Shown here: piece after piece, positions 1 through 8,521 of the stretch | How the letters are laid out: every line of letters begins with the position of its first letter | How positions within the stretch are numbered: position 1 is the first letter of the stretch | Origin: JAQVXR01 sp050945755 | Lineage (GTDB): Bacteria > Bacillota > Dehalobacteriia > Dehalobacteriales > Dehalobacteriaceae | Length of the DNA stretch: 35,486 nt | Assembly: GCA_050945755.1 (NCBI GenBank) | Contig: JBMNTN010000019.1 | Location: 1-35,486 of the forward strand | Direction: 5' to 3' | The notes under the pieces: model-generated | Databases searched by the model: none | What the model was told of the DNA's origin: nothing | Seen by the model: only the letters and a program-made list of their open reading frames with translations | Program-made: the position numbers and the translations under genes

Positions 1-1077
1 CTCAGTGGCAAAAAAAGGATATCTCTGCCTGACCGGCGCCGGCAGCCTAACGGTAAATGGCTGGAAGTTTTGGGTGCGGCGGAGCATAACCTAAAAAACA
101 TCGATGTCGCTATTCCGCTGGGCACATTTACTTGTATTACCGGGGTATCTGGTTCCGGAAAGAGTACTCTGGTAAACGAAATTATCTTTCCGGCTTTGGC
201 TCAAAAATTAAACAGGGCGAGAATCATGCCGGGTTATCACCAGGAAATTAAGGGGATTGAGCACCTGGAAAAGGTAATTAATATTGACCAGTCCCCCATT
301 GGGCGGACACCTCGTTCCAACCCGGCCACTTATACCGGGGTTTTTGATGCCATTCGGGAGCTGTTTTCTTTGACAACAGAAGCCAAGATGCGAGGTTATA
401 AGCCTGGCCGGTTTAGTTTTAATGTGAAGGGCGGACGGTGTGAAGCTTGTCAGGGTGACGGGATAATTAAAATTGAAATGCATTTTCTCCCTGATGTTTA
501 CGTACCATGTGAAGTATGTAAAGGAAAACGTTATAACCGGGAAACATTGGATGTACGTTATAAAGGGAAAAATATTGCTGATATCTTAGATATGACGGTT
601 GACCAAGCGGAAGAGTTTTTTCAAAACATCCCGAAAATTCACCGCAAGATGAAGACACTGCAGGATGTGGGACTGGGGTATGTTCGCTTGGGACAACCTG
701 CCACCACTCTTTCCGGGGGCGAGGCCCAGCGGGTGAAGCTGGCGACAGAACTGAGCCGGCGCAGCAACGGGCGGACATTGTATATTCTTGATGAGCCCAC
801 CACGGGACTGCATGCCGACGATATTAAACGGCTCCTTGAGGTGCTGGATCGTTTAGTGGAAGCAGGGGATGCTGTTTTAGTGATTGAACACAACTTAGAT
901 GTGATCAAGAGAGCGGACTATATAATCGATCTGGGCCCGGAAGGCGGCGATCGGGGCGGAGAAGTGATTGTTGTGGGAACCCCGGAAGAAGTGGCAAAAA
1001 CAGAAGCCTCTTATACCGGGCATTTTGTCCGGAAAATTTTGGAGCGTGATACTCATGGACCTGGAAACCAAGCTTAA
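1..1077 (+). CDS. uvrA: Excinuclease ABC subunit A, C-terminal part (5' truncated by window edge)
   Basis: UvrA is the damage-recognition ATPase of nucleotide excision repair. The frame is open from base 1, so about 358 C-terminal residues of a usual ~940 are present. The second ABC cassette is complete: Walker A GVSGSGKST near 142-168, the zinc-binding pair CEAC and CEVC near 439-519, the ABC signature LSGGEAQRVK near 709-738, and Walker B LYILDEPTTG near 775-805. The 3' end overlaps the uvrC start by 23 bases, so the two repair genes are translationally coupled. Nothing is odd apart from the edge truncation. Confidence 0.97.
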   Translation, partial: LSGKKRISLPDRRRQPNGKWLEVLGAAEHNLKNIDVAIPLGTFTCITGVSGSGKSTLVNEIIFPALAQKLNRARIMPGYHQEIKGIEHLEKVINIDQSPIGRTPRSNPATYTGVFDAIRELFSLTTEAKMRGYKPGRFSFNVKGGRCEACQGDGIIKIEMHFLPDVYVPCEVCKGKRYNRETLDVRYKGKNIADILDMTVDQAEEFFQNIPKIHRKMKTLQDVGLGYVRLGQPATTLSGGEAQRVKLATELSRRSNGRTLYILDEPTTGLHADDIKRLLEVLDRLVEAGDAVLVIEHNLDVIKRADYIIDLGPEGGDRGGEVIVVGTPEEVAKTEASYTGHFVRKILERDTHGPGNQA

Positions 1078-2911
1078 CCTTCTCCCTAATAAACCCGGCG
1101 TTTATCTGATGAAGGATGAACGGGGGAAAATTATTTATGTGGGGAAGGCTACTTTTCTGCGCCAACGGGTGCGTTCCTATTTTCAGAACAGCCGGCATCA
1201 TACTCCCAAGGAAATTTCCTTGGTGCAAAGGATTGCAGATTTGGAAACAATTGTGGTGGATTCCCCGGTGGAAGCACTGATCCTGGAAGGCAACCTGATT
1301 AAGCAATACCGGCCTCGCTATAATGTGCGCTTAAAGGACGACAAGCACTATCCATATCTAAAGATTACTTTGGAAGAGGAATATCCCCGGGTGTTGGTGG
1401 TTCGTTCTACCCAGCCAGACGGGGCGAAGTATTTCGGACCGTATACCAGCAGCAATGCAATGAACGAGACTTTAAAATTAATCAGAGAGGTATTCCCGGT
1501 TCGATCATGTAAGGATCGGGATTTAAAGCAAAAGAAGAGGCCGTGTCTCAATGCCCATATTAATAAATGTACCGGGCCCTGTACCGGGAAAATCAGCAAA
1601 GAAGAGTACGGGGAAATGGTTCGGCAGCTAATCCTTTTTTTGGAAGGGCGGCAGCAGGAGATTATCCGGGATTTGGAGAAGAGGATGCAGGATGCGGCGG
1701 AAGACTTGAGATTTGAAGAAGCAGCCCGGATCCGGGATCGGATCAATGCCGTGAAGCAAGTGATAGAAAAGCAAAAGGTGGAAAATGATAGCTTTGAAGA
1801 TCGGGATGTCGTTGCTCTTGCCACGGAAGATAATGAAGCTGTAGTACAGGTCTTTTTTGTCCGCAAAGGGAAAGTTATTGGACGGGATCATTTCTTTTTA
1901 ACCAATGCTGAGGGTGACCAGAAAGAGCTGCTTTTAAGTGTTTTTTTACACCAGCATTACAGCCGCATGGATTATATTCCCCCGGAAATTGTTGTGGAAC
2001 ATGAACCGGAAGATCTGGACCTGCTGGTCCAGTGGCTGTCCAATAAACGGCACAAGAAAGTATCTGTTCATGTGCCCCGGCGGGGGGATAAAAAACGGTT
2101 AGTAGAGCTAGTGGCCAAAAATGCCCGGATCCTGCTGGATCAGCATCGTTCTGCGCAAAACCGCCGCTCGGAGGAGGCTGCCCAAGCCTTGGAGGAGCTG
2201 CGCCAGGTACTGAAACTTCCTCGGACGCCCCATCGCATTGAATGCTATGATATTTCCAATATTCAGGGGACTAATTCTGTTGGTTCCATGGTAGTATTTA
2301 TCAACGGAGAACCAAAGCCATCCCAGTACCGGAGGTTTAAAATCAAGACGGTGCAAGGGCCTAACGACTTTGCTTCCTTGCAGGAGGTTGTCTCCCGACG
2401 GATAAAGCGGGGTCAGGAGGAACGGGTCCGGGTGCGGGAAGCCCGTTTAGAAAGTAAAGATGCCAAGTTTATCGACTTTCCGGATCTGATGATTATTGAC
2501 GGGGGAAAGGGCCAGCTTTCCGCAGTAAAGGGAGTGTTGGATAAACTGGGGTTGGATATCCCAGTGTTTGGTCTGGCCGAAGAGTTTGAACATCTTTTTT
2601 CTCCAGGCGAAAGCAGCCCGATAATCCTTACCCAAAACAGCCCTGCGTATTATTTAGTTCAGCGTATCCGGGACGAGGCCCACCGCTTTGCCATTACCTA
2701 CCACCGGAAACTGCGGGGCAAAGCACAGGTTAAATCAGTGATTGATGATATCCCCGGCATCGGGCCGATCCGGAAAAAAGCGCTCCTTAATGCCTTTGGT
2801 TCCCTGTCAAGACTGGCTCAAGCCCCACTGGAGGAAATTGCGATGGTAGAAGGAATGAACCGGAAAGCAGCAGAATCTGTTTTTAATTTTTTGCATAAAC
2901 AGGAGAAGTAA
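1055..2911 (+). CDS. uvrC: Excinuclease ABC subunit C
   Basis: UvrC makes the 3' and 5' incisions around damage marked by UvrA/UvrB. I chose ATG 1055 (618 aa, normal for the family) because MDLETKLNLLPNKPGVYLM is the usual N-terminus and GGAG lies 10 bases upstream; the frame is open further upstream inside uvrA, but that would add a foreign extension. Domains in order: GIY-YIG nuclease (GVYLM at residues 15-19, IIYVG at 26-30), UVR helical hairpin near 205-240 (RFEEAARIRDRI) for UvrB contact, RNase H-like C-terminal nuclease (YDISNIQG, LMIIDGGKGQL), and tandem helix-hairpin-helix in the last 55 residues (DIPGIGPIRKKALL, VEGMNRKAAE). Cotranscribed with uvrA. Confidence 0.97.
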   Translation: MDLETKLNLLPNKPGVYLMKDERGKIIYVGKATFLRQRVRSYFQNSRHHTPKEISLVQRIADLETIVVDSPVEALILEGNLIKQYRPRYNVRLKDDKHYPYLKITLEEEYPRVLVVRSTQPDGAKYFGPYTSSNAMNETLKLIREVFPVRSCKDRDLKQKKRPCLNAHINKCTGPCTGKISKEEYGEMVRQLILFLEGRQQEIIRDLEKRMQDAAEDLRFEEAARIRDRINAVKQVIEKQKVENDSFEDRDVVALATEDNEAVVQVFFVRKGKVIGRDHFFLTNAEGDQKELLLSVFLHQHYSRMDYIPPEIVVEHEPEDLDLLVQWLSNKRHKKVSVHVPRRGDKKRLVELVAKNARILLDQHRSAQNRRSEEAAQALEELRQVLKLPRTPHRIECYDISNIQGTNSVGSMVVFINGEPKPSQYRRFKIKTVQGPNDFASLQEVVSRRIKRGQEERVRVREARLESKDAKFIDFPDLMIIDGGKGQLSAVKGVLDKLGLDIPVFGLAEEFEHLFSPGESSPIILTQNSPAYYLVQRIRDEAHRFAITYHRKLRGKAQVKSVIDDIPGIGPIRKKALLNAFGSLSRLAQAPLEEIAMVEGMNRKAAESVFNFLHKQEK

Positions 2912-2955
2912 GGGGCGGATGCTGCTGGTGTAGTATGGAAAAAGGAGGACCCATC

Positions 2956-3753
2956 ATGAAGTTTAAACTGATAGCTTCCGACCTGGATGACACCCTCTTG
3001 GATGGGCAGGGCTTTATTTCCCCCCGGACCAAGGAAGCGATTAAAAAAGCCAGGGAAAAAGGGGTTTATGTTACTCTGGCCACCGGGCGCATGTACCGGT
3101 CGGCAGTTTGCTTTGCCGAAGAGCTGGAAATTGACGTGCCCCTAATCACCTACCAGGGAGCTTTGGTAAAGACATCGACAACCAAAGAAGTGATGTATCA
3201 CCGCCCGGTGCCTTTGGAATTAGCTCGGCAGGTGATTGCCCGCGGGGAGGCGAAAGGGCTGACCGTTAATCTTTATGTGGAGGATTCACTTTTTGTGAGC
3301 AAGCTGACCCCTGAAGCAGAAAGGTATGCCAAGGTGGCCAGGGTGCCGATTGAGCCGGTAGGCGACCTGCAGAAGTTTTTAAATCAGGAACCCACCAAAG
3401 TGCTGCTGATTGGCAATGAAAAGATATTGGAACCGTTATGGGCCGAAGAAAAAGAAATTTTTGGCAATACCCTATATATTACAAAATCCAAACCCTATTT
3501 TTTAGAGTATACCCATCCGCAGGCAACTAAGGAGCAAGGGTTGATGGCGGTAGCCCGGCACCTGGGCGTTGCCCGGGAAGAAATAATTGCTTTCGGGGAT
3601 AATTATAATGACCTTGAGCTTTTACGTTATGCCGGGTTTGGCGTTGCCATGAGCAATGCCCCGGAAAGGGTAAAAGAAGAGGCTGATTATATTACAGGTT
3701 CAAATATCGAAGAGGGCGTGGCGGAAGCCATCGAAAAATTTGTCTTGTCCTGA
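2956..3753 (+). CDS. Cof-type HAD-IIB family hydrolase (sugar or nucleotide phosphatase-like)
   Basis: A cytosolic HAD-superfamily phosphatase of 265 aa. ATG 2956 is chosen because AAAGGAGG at 2941-2948 sits just upstream; an earlier in-frame ATG at 2935 has no such site. Motif I is DLDDTLLDG with nucleophile Asp9 and acid/base Asp11. Motif IV is GDNYNDLELL from about residue 214. The large C2-type cap between them places it in the Cof/YidA group, which usually dephosphorylates sugar phosphates, nucleotides or cofactors; the substrate cannot be read from sequence. It lies 44 bases after uvrC and ahead of a sugar-phosphate isomerase, which is at most weak support for a sugar-phosphate substrate. 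Confidence 0.9.
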   Translation: MKFKLIASDLDDTLLDGQGFISPRTKEAIKKAREKGVYVTLATGRMYRSAVCFAEELEIDVPLITYQGALVKTSTTKEVMYHRPVPLELARQVIARGEAKGLTVNLYVEDSLFVSKLTPEAERYAKVARVPIEPVGDLQKFLNQEPTKVLLIGNEKILEPLWAEEKEIFGNTLYITKSKPYFLEYTHPQATKEQGLMAVARHLGVAREEIIAFGDNYNDLELLRYAGFGVAMSNAPERVKEEADYITGSNIEEGVAEAIEKFVLS

Positions 3754-4004
3754 GAAGTAAGATGATGAGATAAGTGTTTTACGGGGGAAAATAAAGGTGC
3801 TTGCCGGATCTGTATTGATTAAGGGGCAGTAATAATCGGCGTTTTTACCGGATATGATGAAAGTGAAAACTGTATGCTAAAACTACCGAGCGAATGCATA
3901 ACGGCAATGATTCCTAGCTATGATATTGATATTATTTACGGATGTTTTCACCGGGAAAGAGAATGAGGCATCCGGGAGTCGAATTAAAGGAGGTTCATAG
4001 TATT
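3754..4004 (+). other. Intergenic region without a convincing gene
   Basis: This 251-base gap holds no recognised gene. A short open frame from about 3826 to 3963 (with an ATG inside at 3873) could be a degraded coding remnant, but it has no good ribosome binding site and I do not recognise the product. AAAGGAGG at 3986-3993 belongs to the next gene. I see no convincing promoter or terminator. Confidence 0.5.
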
Positions 4005-5075
4005 ATGGGATATCGCGTTGATCTGGATCGGGAAGAAGACTTAAAGAAGGCTGACCCGGAAAATATGCTGGAAGCATTGGCAGGTTTGGCCGATCAGTGC
4101 CGCCGAGCGGTGGAATTGGCAGAAAAGGTGGACTTGAACTACACCGGAACTTTTCGCAATATAGTTGTCACCGGCTTGGGAGGTTCCGCCATTGGCGGAG
4201 ATTTTTTACGGGTATTGGCCGGGGAAAAAATAAATATTCCGGTTACCGTGAATAGAAGTTACACTTTACCTCGCTATGTCAATGAAGAGTCTTTGATTTT
4301 TGCCGTCAGTTATTCCGGAAATACAGAGGAAACCCTGAGCGCTTATGAAGATGCCAAAAAGAAAGGTGCTGCCATATTTGTCATTACCGGCGGAGGAAAG
4401 CTAGCGGAAAAGGCCCGGCAGGATGGGATTCCTCTCATTAGTGTTCCAGGGGGGCTGCAGCCCCGAGCGGCTACCGGATACTTATTCTTGCCGATGGTGA
4501 TCGTTGCTGCCGGACTGGGATTGATGCCTGATCCGAAGGAAGATATTGCGGACTTGGTGCGTTCTTTGGAGGAGGTGCAAAAGCGGCTTGCTCCACAGGT
4601 CGGGGAAAAGGAAAATCCGGCGAAGCAGCTGGCAAAGCTTTTTTATGAGAAAATTCCTGTTATCTGGGGTGCCTCCGGGACTACGGAGACTGCCGCCATG
4701 AGATGGAAGGGGCAAATCAATGAGAACAGCAAAGCCCCGGCCTATTTTAATGTATTGCCGGAGTTAAATCATAATGAAATTGTGGGAACCGAGATTCCCG
4801 GAGATATTTTGGAAAAAGTGGAACTGGTTTTTCTCCGGGACCGGGAGGACCATCCCCGGGTAGCTAAAAGATTTGAGATTACCAAAGAGATTATCGGAGA
4901 TCGGGTGAGCGGGGTGACGGAAGTGTGGGGCGAAGGAAACTGTCTGCTTTCCCGGATGATGACTGTTACCTATATTGGTGACTATACCAGCGTGTATTTA
5001 GCACTCCTTTACGGAATTGATCCCAGTCCAGTCAAGCTAATCACTCTGTTAAAAAATAAACTGGCCGAAGTCTGA
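4005..5075 (+). CDS. Bifunctional phosphoglucose/phosphomannose isomerase (SIS family)
   Basis: Interconverts glucose-6-phosphate or mannose-6-phosphate with fructose-6-phosphate, feeding glycolysis and sugar-nucleotide synthesis. ATG 4005 follows AAAGGAGG at 3986-3993 and gives 356 aa, typical of this short PGI/PMI family rather than the ~450-550 aa classical Pgi. The N-terminal SIS domain carries GLGGSAIGGDF and SYSGNTEETLSAYEDAKKKGA-type sugar-binding motifs; the second half contains PELNHNEIVG, a hallmark of the bacterial PGI C-terminal domain. It is a single-gene unit between the HAD gene and the repeat-rich gap. A weak hairpin (5082-5097) follows the stop. The dual specificity is inferred from the family. 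Confidence 0.9.
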   Translation: MGYRVDLDREEDLKKADPENMLEALAGLADQCRRAVELAEKVDLNYTGTFRNIVVTGLGGSAIGGDFLRVLAGEKINIPVTVNRSYTLPRYVNEESLIFAVSYSGNTEETLSAYEDAKKKGAAIFVITGGGKLAEKARQDGIPLISVPGGLQPRAATGYLFLPMVIVAAGLGLMPDPKEDIADLVRSLEEVQKRLAPQVGEKENPAKQLAKLFYEKIPVIWGASGTTETAAMRWKGQINENSKAPAYFNVLPELNHNEIVGTEIPGDILEKVELVFLRDREDHPRVAKRFEITKEIIGDRVSGVTEVWGEGNCLLSRMMTVTYIGDYTSVYLALLYGIDPSPVKLITLLKNKLAEV

Positions 5076-5081
5076 TCTAGG

Positions 5082-5107
5082 ACAGCTTGGAGGCTGTGCT
5101 CATTTTT
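5082..5107 (+). terminator. Weak intrinsic terminator after the isomerase gene
   Basis: Stem ACAGC (5082-5086) pairs with GCTGT (5093-5097) around a 6-base loop, and a short T-rich stretch ATTTTTA follows. The stem is short, so efficiency is doubtful. Confidence 0.4.
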
Positions 5108-5345
5108 AATCTCGCAACGTTCCGCTTCAAAAAAACTCAGATACCATTTAGTTAACTTATTGATAAGGGTATTTAAGTTTTTTTCACTTCACGGCTTCGG
5201 TCAAGATATTGTATGAGCTCGGTACTAAAAGGGATCGGTGCAAACTCGCTACGCTCAAACAAGCACCGATCCTATTCTTTTAGTACCTGCGCTCATTTAT
5301 TAAATCTCGCAACGTTCCGCTTCAAAAACTTAAATACCAGTTATA
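5098..5345. repeat. Fold-back intergenic repeat with nested direct repeats
   Basis: Two imperfect direct repeats of about 53 bases lie at 5098-5151 and 5291-5343; both begin GCTCATTT, share CTCGCAACGTTCCGCTTCAA, and end in ATACCA. Between them is a large inverted repeat. The outer arms are GGTATTTAAGTTTTT (from 5168) and AAAAACTTAAATACC (to 5338). Inner arms are ATGAGC plus GGTACTAAAA (5213-5230) against TTTTAGTACC plus GCTCAT (5278-5297), and an innermost stem is GATCGGTGC (5233-5241) against GCACCGATC (5263-5271). The loop contains CTCGCTACGCTC, reminiscent of REP-like elements. It encodes no protein. It could be a MITE-like or REP-like dispersed repeat; copy number elsewhere cannot be seen. 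Confidence 0.7.
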
Positions 5346-5370
5346 ATAAATTTTTCGCAGATTGAACTGG

Positions 5371-5399
5371 TGTATAGCTGCGCGTGCCCGGCATATAAT
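5371..5399 (+). promoter_or_regulatory. Candidate promoter of the PHP-rapZ-yvcK unit
   Basis: A perfect -10 TATAAT sits at 5394-5399, 32 bases before the PHP start. The -35 at the right distance (TGTATA, 5371-5376) is poor; a better TTGAAC at 5362-5367 is too far away (26-base spacer). Confidence 0.4.
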
Positions 5400-5430
5400 A
5401 GAGATTAACATCTTTCCAAGGAGCCGGAAA

Positions 5431-6165
5431 ATGAGATTTACGGGAGATTATCATACTCATTCAACTTATAGTGACGGGCGAAATACTATTGTAGAGATGG
5501 TTGATGCTGCCCGCAAAAAGGAGCTTGGCGAAATTGCCATTACAGACCACGGGCCGCGGAATATTGGTGTGGGAGTAAAAGGACCGGGTACCTTTTTAGT
5601 CATCAAAGATGAGATTGGAAAACTGCAGGAAAACAGGGAGGATATTAAAATATTAGCCGGGGCGGAAGCCAACATCATCAGCTGCGCCGGTGAAATTGAC
5701 ATACCTGTTAAAATTGTGAAAGAACTGGATATTTTACTGGTGGGACTTCATCCCTATGTTTGGCCAAAAACTTTTCTTGACGGGATTTCCTTTGTTTTAG
5801 GCAATCAACTTTCCCGGGCAGTACCCTTGTTTAAAAAGAAGATTAAAAATACCAATACAAAAGCATTGGTAGAAGCTATGCATAAATATTCTGTGAAAGC
5901 AATAACCCATCCGGGTTTAGGTATGCCGGTAGATTTAGATGAGGTTTGCCGTGCCTGCCTTGCTACAGATACTGCTTGGGAAATTAACACGGGGCATAGT
6001 TTTCAAACGGTAAACGAAGTTCAAAAGGCGGCACGAAAAGGGGTTAATTTTATTGTAAACAGTGATGCTCATTTTTGCAAAACAGTGGGTACACTGGAGT
6101 CTGGCCTGACTCTTTTGACTCATGCTAATGTAGACCCGGAACAAATAATCAACATAGAGGTGTAA
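5431..6165 (+). CDS. PHP-domain metal-dependent phosphoesterase
   Basis: A 244-aa stand-alone PHP protein. ATG 5431 is preceded by AAGGAG at 5418-5423; the longer frame upstream is not supported. The metal-binding motifs are in the PHP order: HTHSTYSDG near residues 8-16, ITDHG near 36-40, a GAE motif near 75, HP near the middle, and NSDAH near the C-terminus. PHP proteins hydrolyse phosphoesters (histidinol phosphate, nucleotides) or act as polymerase-associated exonucleases; this one is too short for a polymerase and not specific enough to call HisK. It opens the rapZ-yvcK unit, a location where PHP genes recur in Clostridia. The substrate is unknown. Confidence 0.88.
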   Translation: MRFTGDYHTHSTYSDGRNTIVEMVDAARKKELGEIAITDHGPRNIGVGVKGPGTFLVIKDEIGKLQENREDIKILAGAEANIISCAGEIDIPVKIVKELDILLVGLHPYVWPKTFLDGISFVLGNQLSRAVPLFKKKIKNTNTKALVEAMHKYSVKAITHPGLGMPVDLDEVCRACLATDTAWEINTGHSFQTVNEVQKAARKGVNFIVNSDAHFCKTVGTLESGLTLLTHANVDPEQIINIEV

Positions 6166-6248
6166 AAATCATTGACAATTAGGAGATGGCAACAGACAAT
6201 GGGAATAGACGAAAAAAATTCAGGGGCTGCATTAAGGAAGTGACGTTT

Positions 6249-7142
6249 ATGCCGGATAAGACTAAAAGGGACTTTCAGTTGGAAATCATTACCGGAATGT
6301 CTGGGGCGGGCAAATCCCAGGTGATTCATTCTCTGGAGGACTTAGGCTTTTATTGTGTCGATAATCTCCCGCCCAACCTGATTCCCAAATTTACTGATTT
6401 AATATCCCAGTCCAGGGGAAAGGTTCTAAAGGCTGCATTGGTTATTGACATTAGGGGAGGGGAGTTCTTTCCCGCTCTCTTTGAAGCACTTTCTCAATTG
6501 AGAGCTCAGGGAATAAAGTATGAAATATTATTTCTGGAAGCATCAGATGAAACATTGGTACGCAGGTTTAAGGAAACCCGGCGGCGTCACCCCCTGGCAC
6601 CCCATGGCCGGGTGCTGGAAGGAATCATTGAGGAACGGGTAAAGCTGCAGGAATTACGAGGAATGGCGAATAAGATCATCGATACTTCCGACCTATCCAA
6701 TCACCAACTCAAGGAACAAATTGTCAACTTATTTTCCCAAAATAAAAGGGACAGCTTATCCATTACCGTGATGTCATTTGGTTATAAATACGGTATTCCT
6801 TTGGATGCCGATTTAATTGTTGACGTGCGTTTTTTACCTAATCCTTTCTATGTGGAAAGTCTTAAGCCTTATACCGGGCACCACAAGACGGTAAAAGACT
6901 ATGTGATGGGGACTGCTACCGCAAAGGCCTTTTTACGACGCTATCTGGGATTATTAAATTTTTTGATTCCCCATTATGCTACTGAAGGCAAATCCCATTT
7001 GGTAATTGCCATTGGCTGCACCGGAGGGCAGCACCGTTCTGTAGTACTGACAAATAAAATAGGCAAAGCGTTGTCTCATAGGGGGTACTTGGTTTCTGTT
7101 TCGCACAGGGATATTTTTAAAGCGGGTGTGAAAAAGGAATGA
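6249..7142 (+). CDS. rapZ: RapZ/YvcJ-type nucleotide-binding protein
   Basis: P-loop protein of the RapZ/YvcJ family. In E. coli RapZ is an RNA-binding adaptor that controls glucosamine-6-phosphate synthase; in Bacillus YvcJ binds and hydrolyses nucleotides and affects competence. I start it at ATG 6249, giving 297 aa and an N-terminus 15 residues before the P-loop as in homologues; AAGGAAG at 6235-6241 is the ribosome binding site. An earlier in-frame ATG (6186) abuts its AGGAG with no spacing. Walker A is GMSGAGKS (residues 16-23), followed by CVDNLPP (36-42); the conserved C-terminal GCTGGQHRSV is present. The stop overlaps the yvcK start by 4 bases. Confidence 0.95.
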   Translation: MPDKTKRDFQLEIITGMSGAGKSQVIHSLEDLGFYCVDNLPPNLIPKFTDLISQSRGKVLKAALVIDIRGGEFFPALFEALSQLRAQGIKYEILFLEASDETLVRRFKETRRRHPLAPHGRVLEGIIEERVKLQELRGMANKIIDTSDLSNHQLKEQIVNLFSQNKRDSLSITVMSFGYKYGIPLDADLIVDVRFLPNPFYVESLKPYTGHHKTVKDYVMGTATAKAFLRRYLGLLNFLIPHYATEGKSHLVIAIGCTGGQHRSVVLTNKIGKALSHRGYLVSVSHRDIFKAGVKKE

Positions 7143-8437
7143 AGTGGTTAAAATGGTTTTATCCCGGCATAGGTATTAAGAGATGGCTTGCCGTAATTAT
7201 TGGTGGCTTATTTCTTGTCGCTGAAGGTTTGGCTATTGCCGGTGACACGGAAATATTAAATTTTGTAGAAAAACAATTACAGAGTTTTGTGACCGTTTAT
7301 GCAGGAGGGGCATTTAAACCGGTAGTTGGGGCAATTATTGTCGGCATTGGTTTTTTAATTGCTTATCTAGGGTTTCACCGGCTGATTAAAAATATTTTAG
7401 ATGCTGTTTTGCCGGAAAAGGGTTCCCCTTTGGGGGAGGTATTGTTCCAAAAGTGCCAGTTGAAGAAAGGCCCTAAAATTGTTGCGATTGGCGGGGGCAC
7501 AGGGCTGTCTACCTTGCTCAGGGGCTTAAAGGAAGTTACCGCTAATATTACGGCGATAGTTGCTGTGACTGATGACGGGGGCAGCTCCGGAAAACTTAGA
7601 GGAGACTTAAACATGTTGCCTCCCGGGGACATTAGGAACTGCCTGGTTGCTCTGGCCGATACGGAAAATGCAATGGAAGAGCTGTTTAATTATCGTTTTA
7701 CTTCCGGTTCCGAGTTGAAAGGTCACAGCCTGGGTAATTTATTGATAGCGGGATTGACCCAGACTACCGGGAATTTTGCTACGGCAGTACAGGAAGCAAG
7801 CAGGGTGTTGGCGGTACGGGGCCGGATTCTCCCTGTTACCCTGGACAATGTTGTTCTGAAGGGCGAAATGAATGACGGGCGGATTGTGACTGGGGAAACT
7901 AGTATTGTCGCCGACCCGGCATCGATTAAACGGGTTTTTTTGGAACCTCGACACTGCAGGCCACTGGAAGCAGCGGTGGAGGCAATCCGCGCAGCAGATG
8001 CTGTTATTTTAGGACCAGGAAGCCTGTACACCAGCATTATACCTAATCTGCTGGTTCCGGGAATTACTCAGGCAATTAAGCAGTCCCGGGCGGAAGTCTA
8101 TTATTTGTGTAATATGATGACCCAGCCGGGGGAAACAGACGGCTATAAGGTATCACATCATATAAAAGCGGTGATCGACCACTGTGGGATGAACCTGATT
8201 GACAAAGTAGTAGTAAATAAAGATGAAATTTCCAAGAAGTTGCGCGGCAAGTATAAGGAAAAGGGGGCTGAGCCGGTAGTCCTTGATACCGTTGCTGTTG
8301 GAGAAATTCCTGTAAAAATAATTACGGGCAGTTTAAGTTCACAGAGTGATTATGCGCGCCATGACCCAATGAAACTGGTGGACCTATTATGCCGGGAAAT
8401 CCAGGGAAATGCAACAGCAATTATCAAGAAGAAATAG
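7139..8437 (+). CDS. yvcK: YvcK/CofD-like gluconeogenesis factor with N-terminal membrane anchor
   Basis: In Bacillus YvcK is needed for growth on gluconeogenic carbon and for proper localisation of cell-wall enzymes, and it binds UDP-sugars. Here the protein is 432 aa, about 110 longer than Bacillus YvcK: two hydrophobic segments (about residues 16-36 and 61-78) precede the Rossmann-like domain, which begins GPKIVAIGGGTGLSTLL near 111-127. Further conserved blocks are AVTDDGGSSGKLRG and PPGDIRNCL, then LGPGSLYTSIIPNLL. The ATG overlaps the rapZ stop (ATGA). The anchor implies a membrane-tethered form. I am sure of the family, less sure of its physiological role here. Confidence 0.93.
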   Translation: MKWLKWFYPGIGIKRWLAVIIGGLFLVAEGLAIAGDTEILNFVEKQLQSFVTVYAGGAFKPVVGAIIVGIGFLIAYLGFHRLIKNILDAVLPEKGSPLGEVLFQKCQLKKGPKIVAIGGGTGLSTLLRGLKEVTANITAIVAVTDDGGSSGKLRGDLNMLPPGDIRNCLVALADTENAMEELFNYRFTSGSELKGHSLGNLLIAGLTQTTGNFATAVQEASRVLAVRGRILPVTLDNVVLKGEMNDGRIVTGETSIVADPASIKRVFLEPRHCRPLEAAVEAIRAADAVILGPGSLYTSIIPNLLVPGITQAIKQSRAEVYYLCNMMTQPGETDGYKVSHHIKAVIDHCGMNLIDKVVVNKDEISKKLRGKYKEKGAEPVVLDTVAVGEIPVKIITGSLSSQSDYARHDPMKLVDLLCREIQGNATAIIKKK

Positions 8438-8461
8438 AACTTTTTAAACCAAATTCTTTTT

Positions 8462-8491
8462 GCATGATTCCTTTGGCAGGTGGAAGAATAG
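8462..8491 (+). promoter_or_regulatory. Possible forespore-type (sigma-F/G-like) promoter
   Basis: GCATG (8462-8466) and GGAAGAATAG (8482-8491) are 15 bases apart, the spacing of forespore sigma-F promoters, with 4/5 and 8/10 matches to the consensus as I remember it. The downstream gene is of a sporulation lipoprotein family, which makes this plausible, but the match is imperfect. Confidence 0.3.
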
Positions 8492-8512
8492 TAGTGACTT
8501 TCTGCCAAAGGA
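8469..8512 (+). promoter_or_regulatory. Perfect inverted repeat masking the ribosome binding site of the lipoprotein gene
   Basis: TCCTTTGGCAG (8469-8479) and CTGCCAAAGGA (8502-8512) are perfectly complementary over 11 bases with a 22-base loop. The right arm covers the AAAGGA of the strong Shine-Dalgarno AAAGGAGGTGATA that ends 2-3 bases before the ATG at 8522. In RNA the hairpin would hide the ribosome binding site; in DNA it could be an operator. Confidence 0.6.
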
Positions 8513-8521
8513 GGTGATAAC

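Noticed and set aside
6199..6243. A 14-codon frame before rapZ as a leader peptide
   Set aside because: It has an AGGAG at an acceptable distance, but overlaps the rapZ ribosome binding site and nothing else supports translation.
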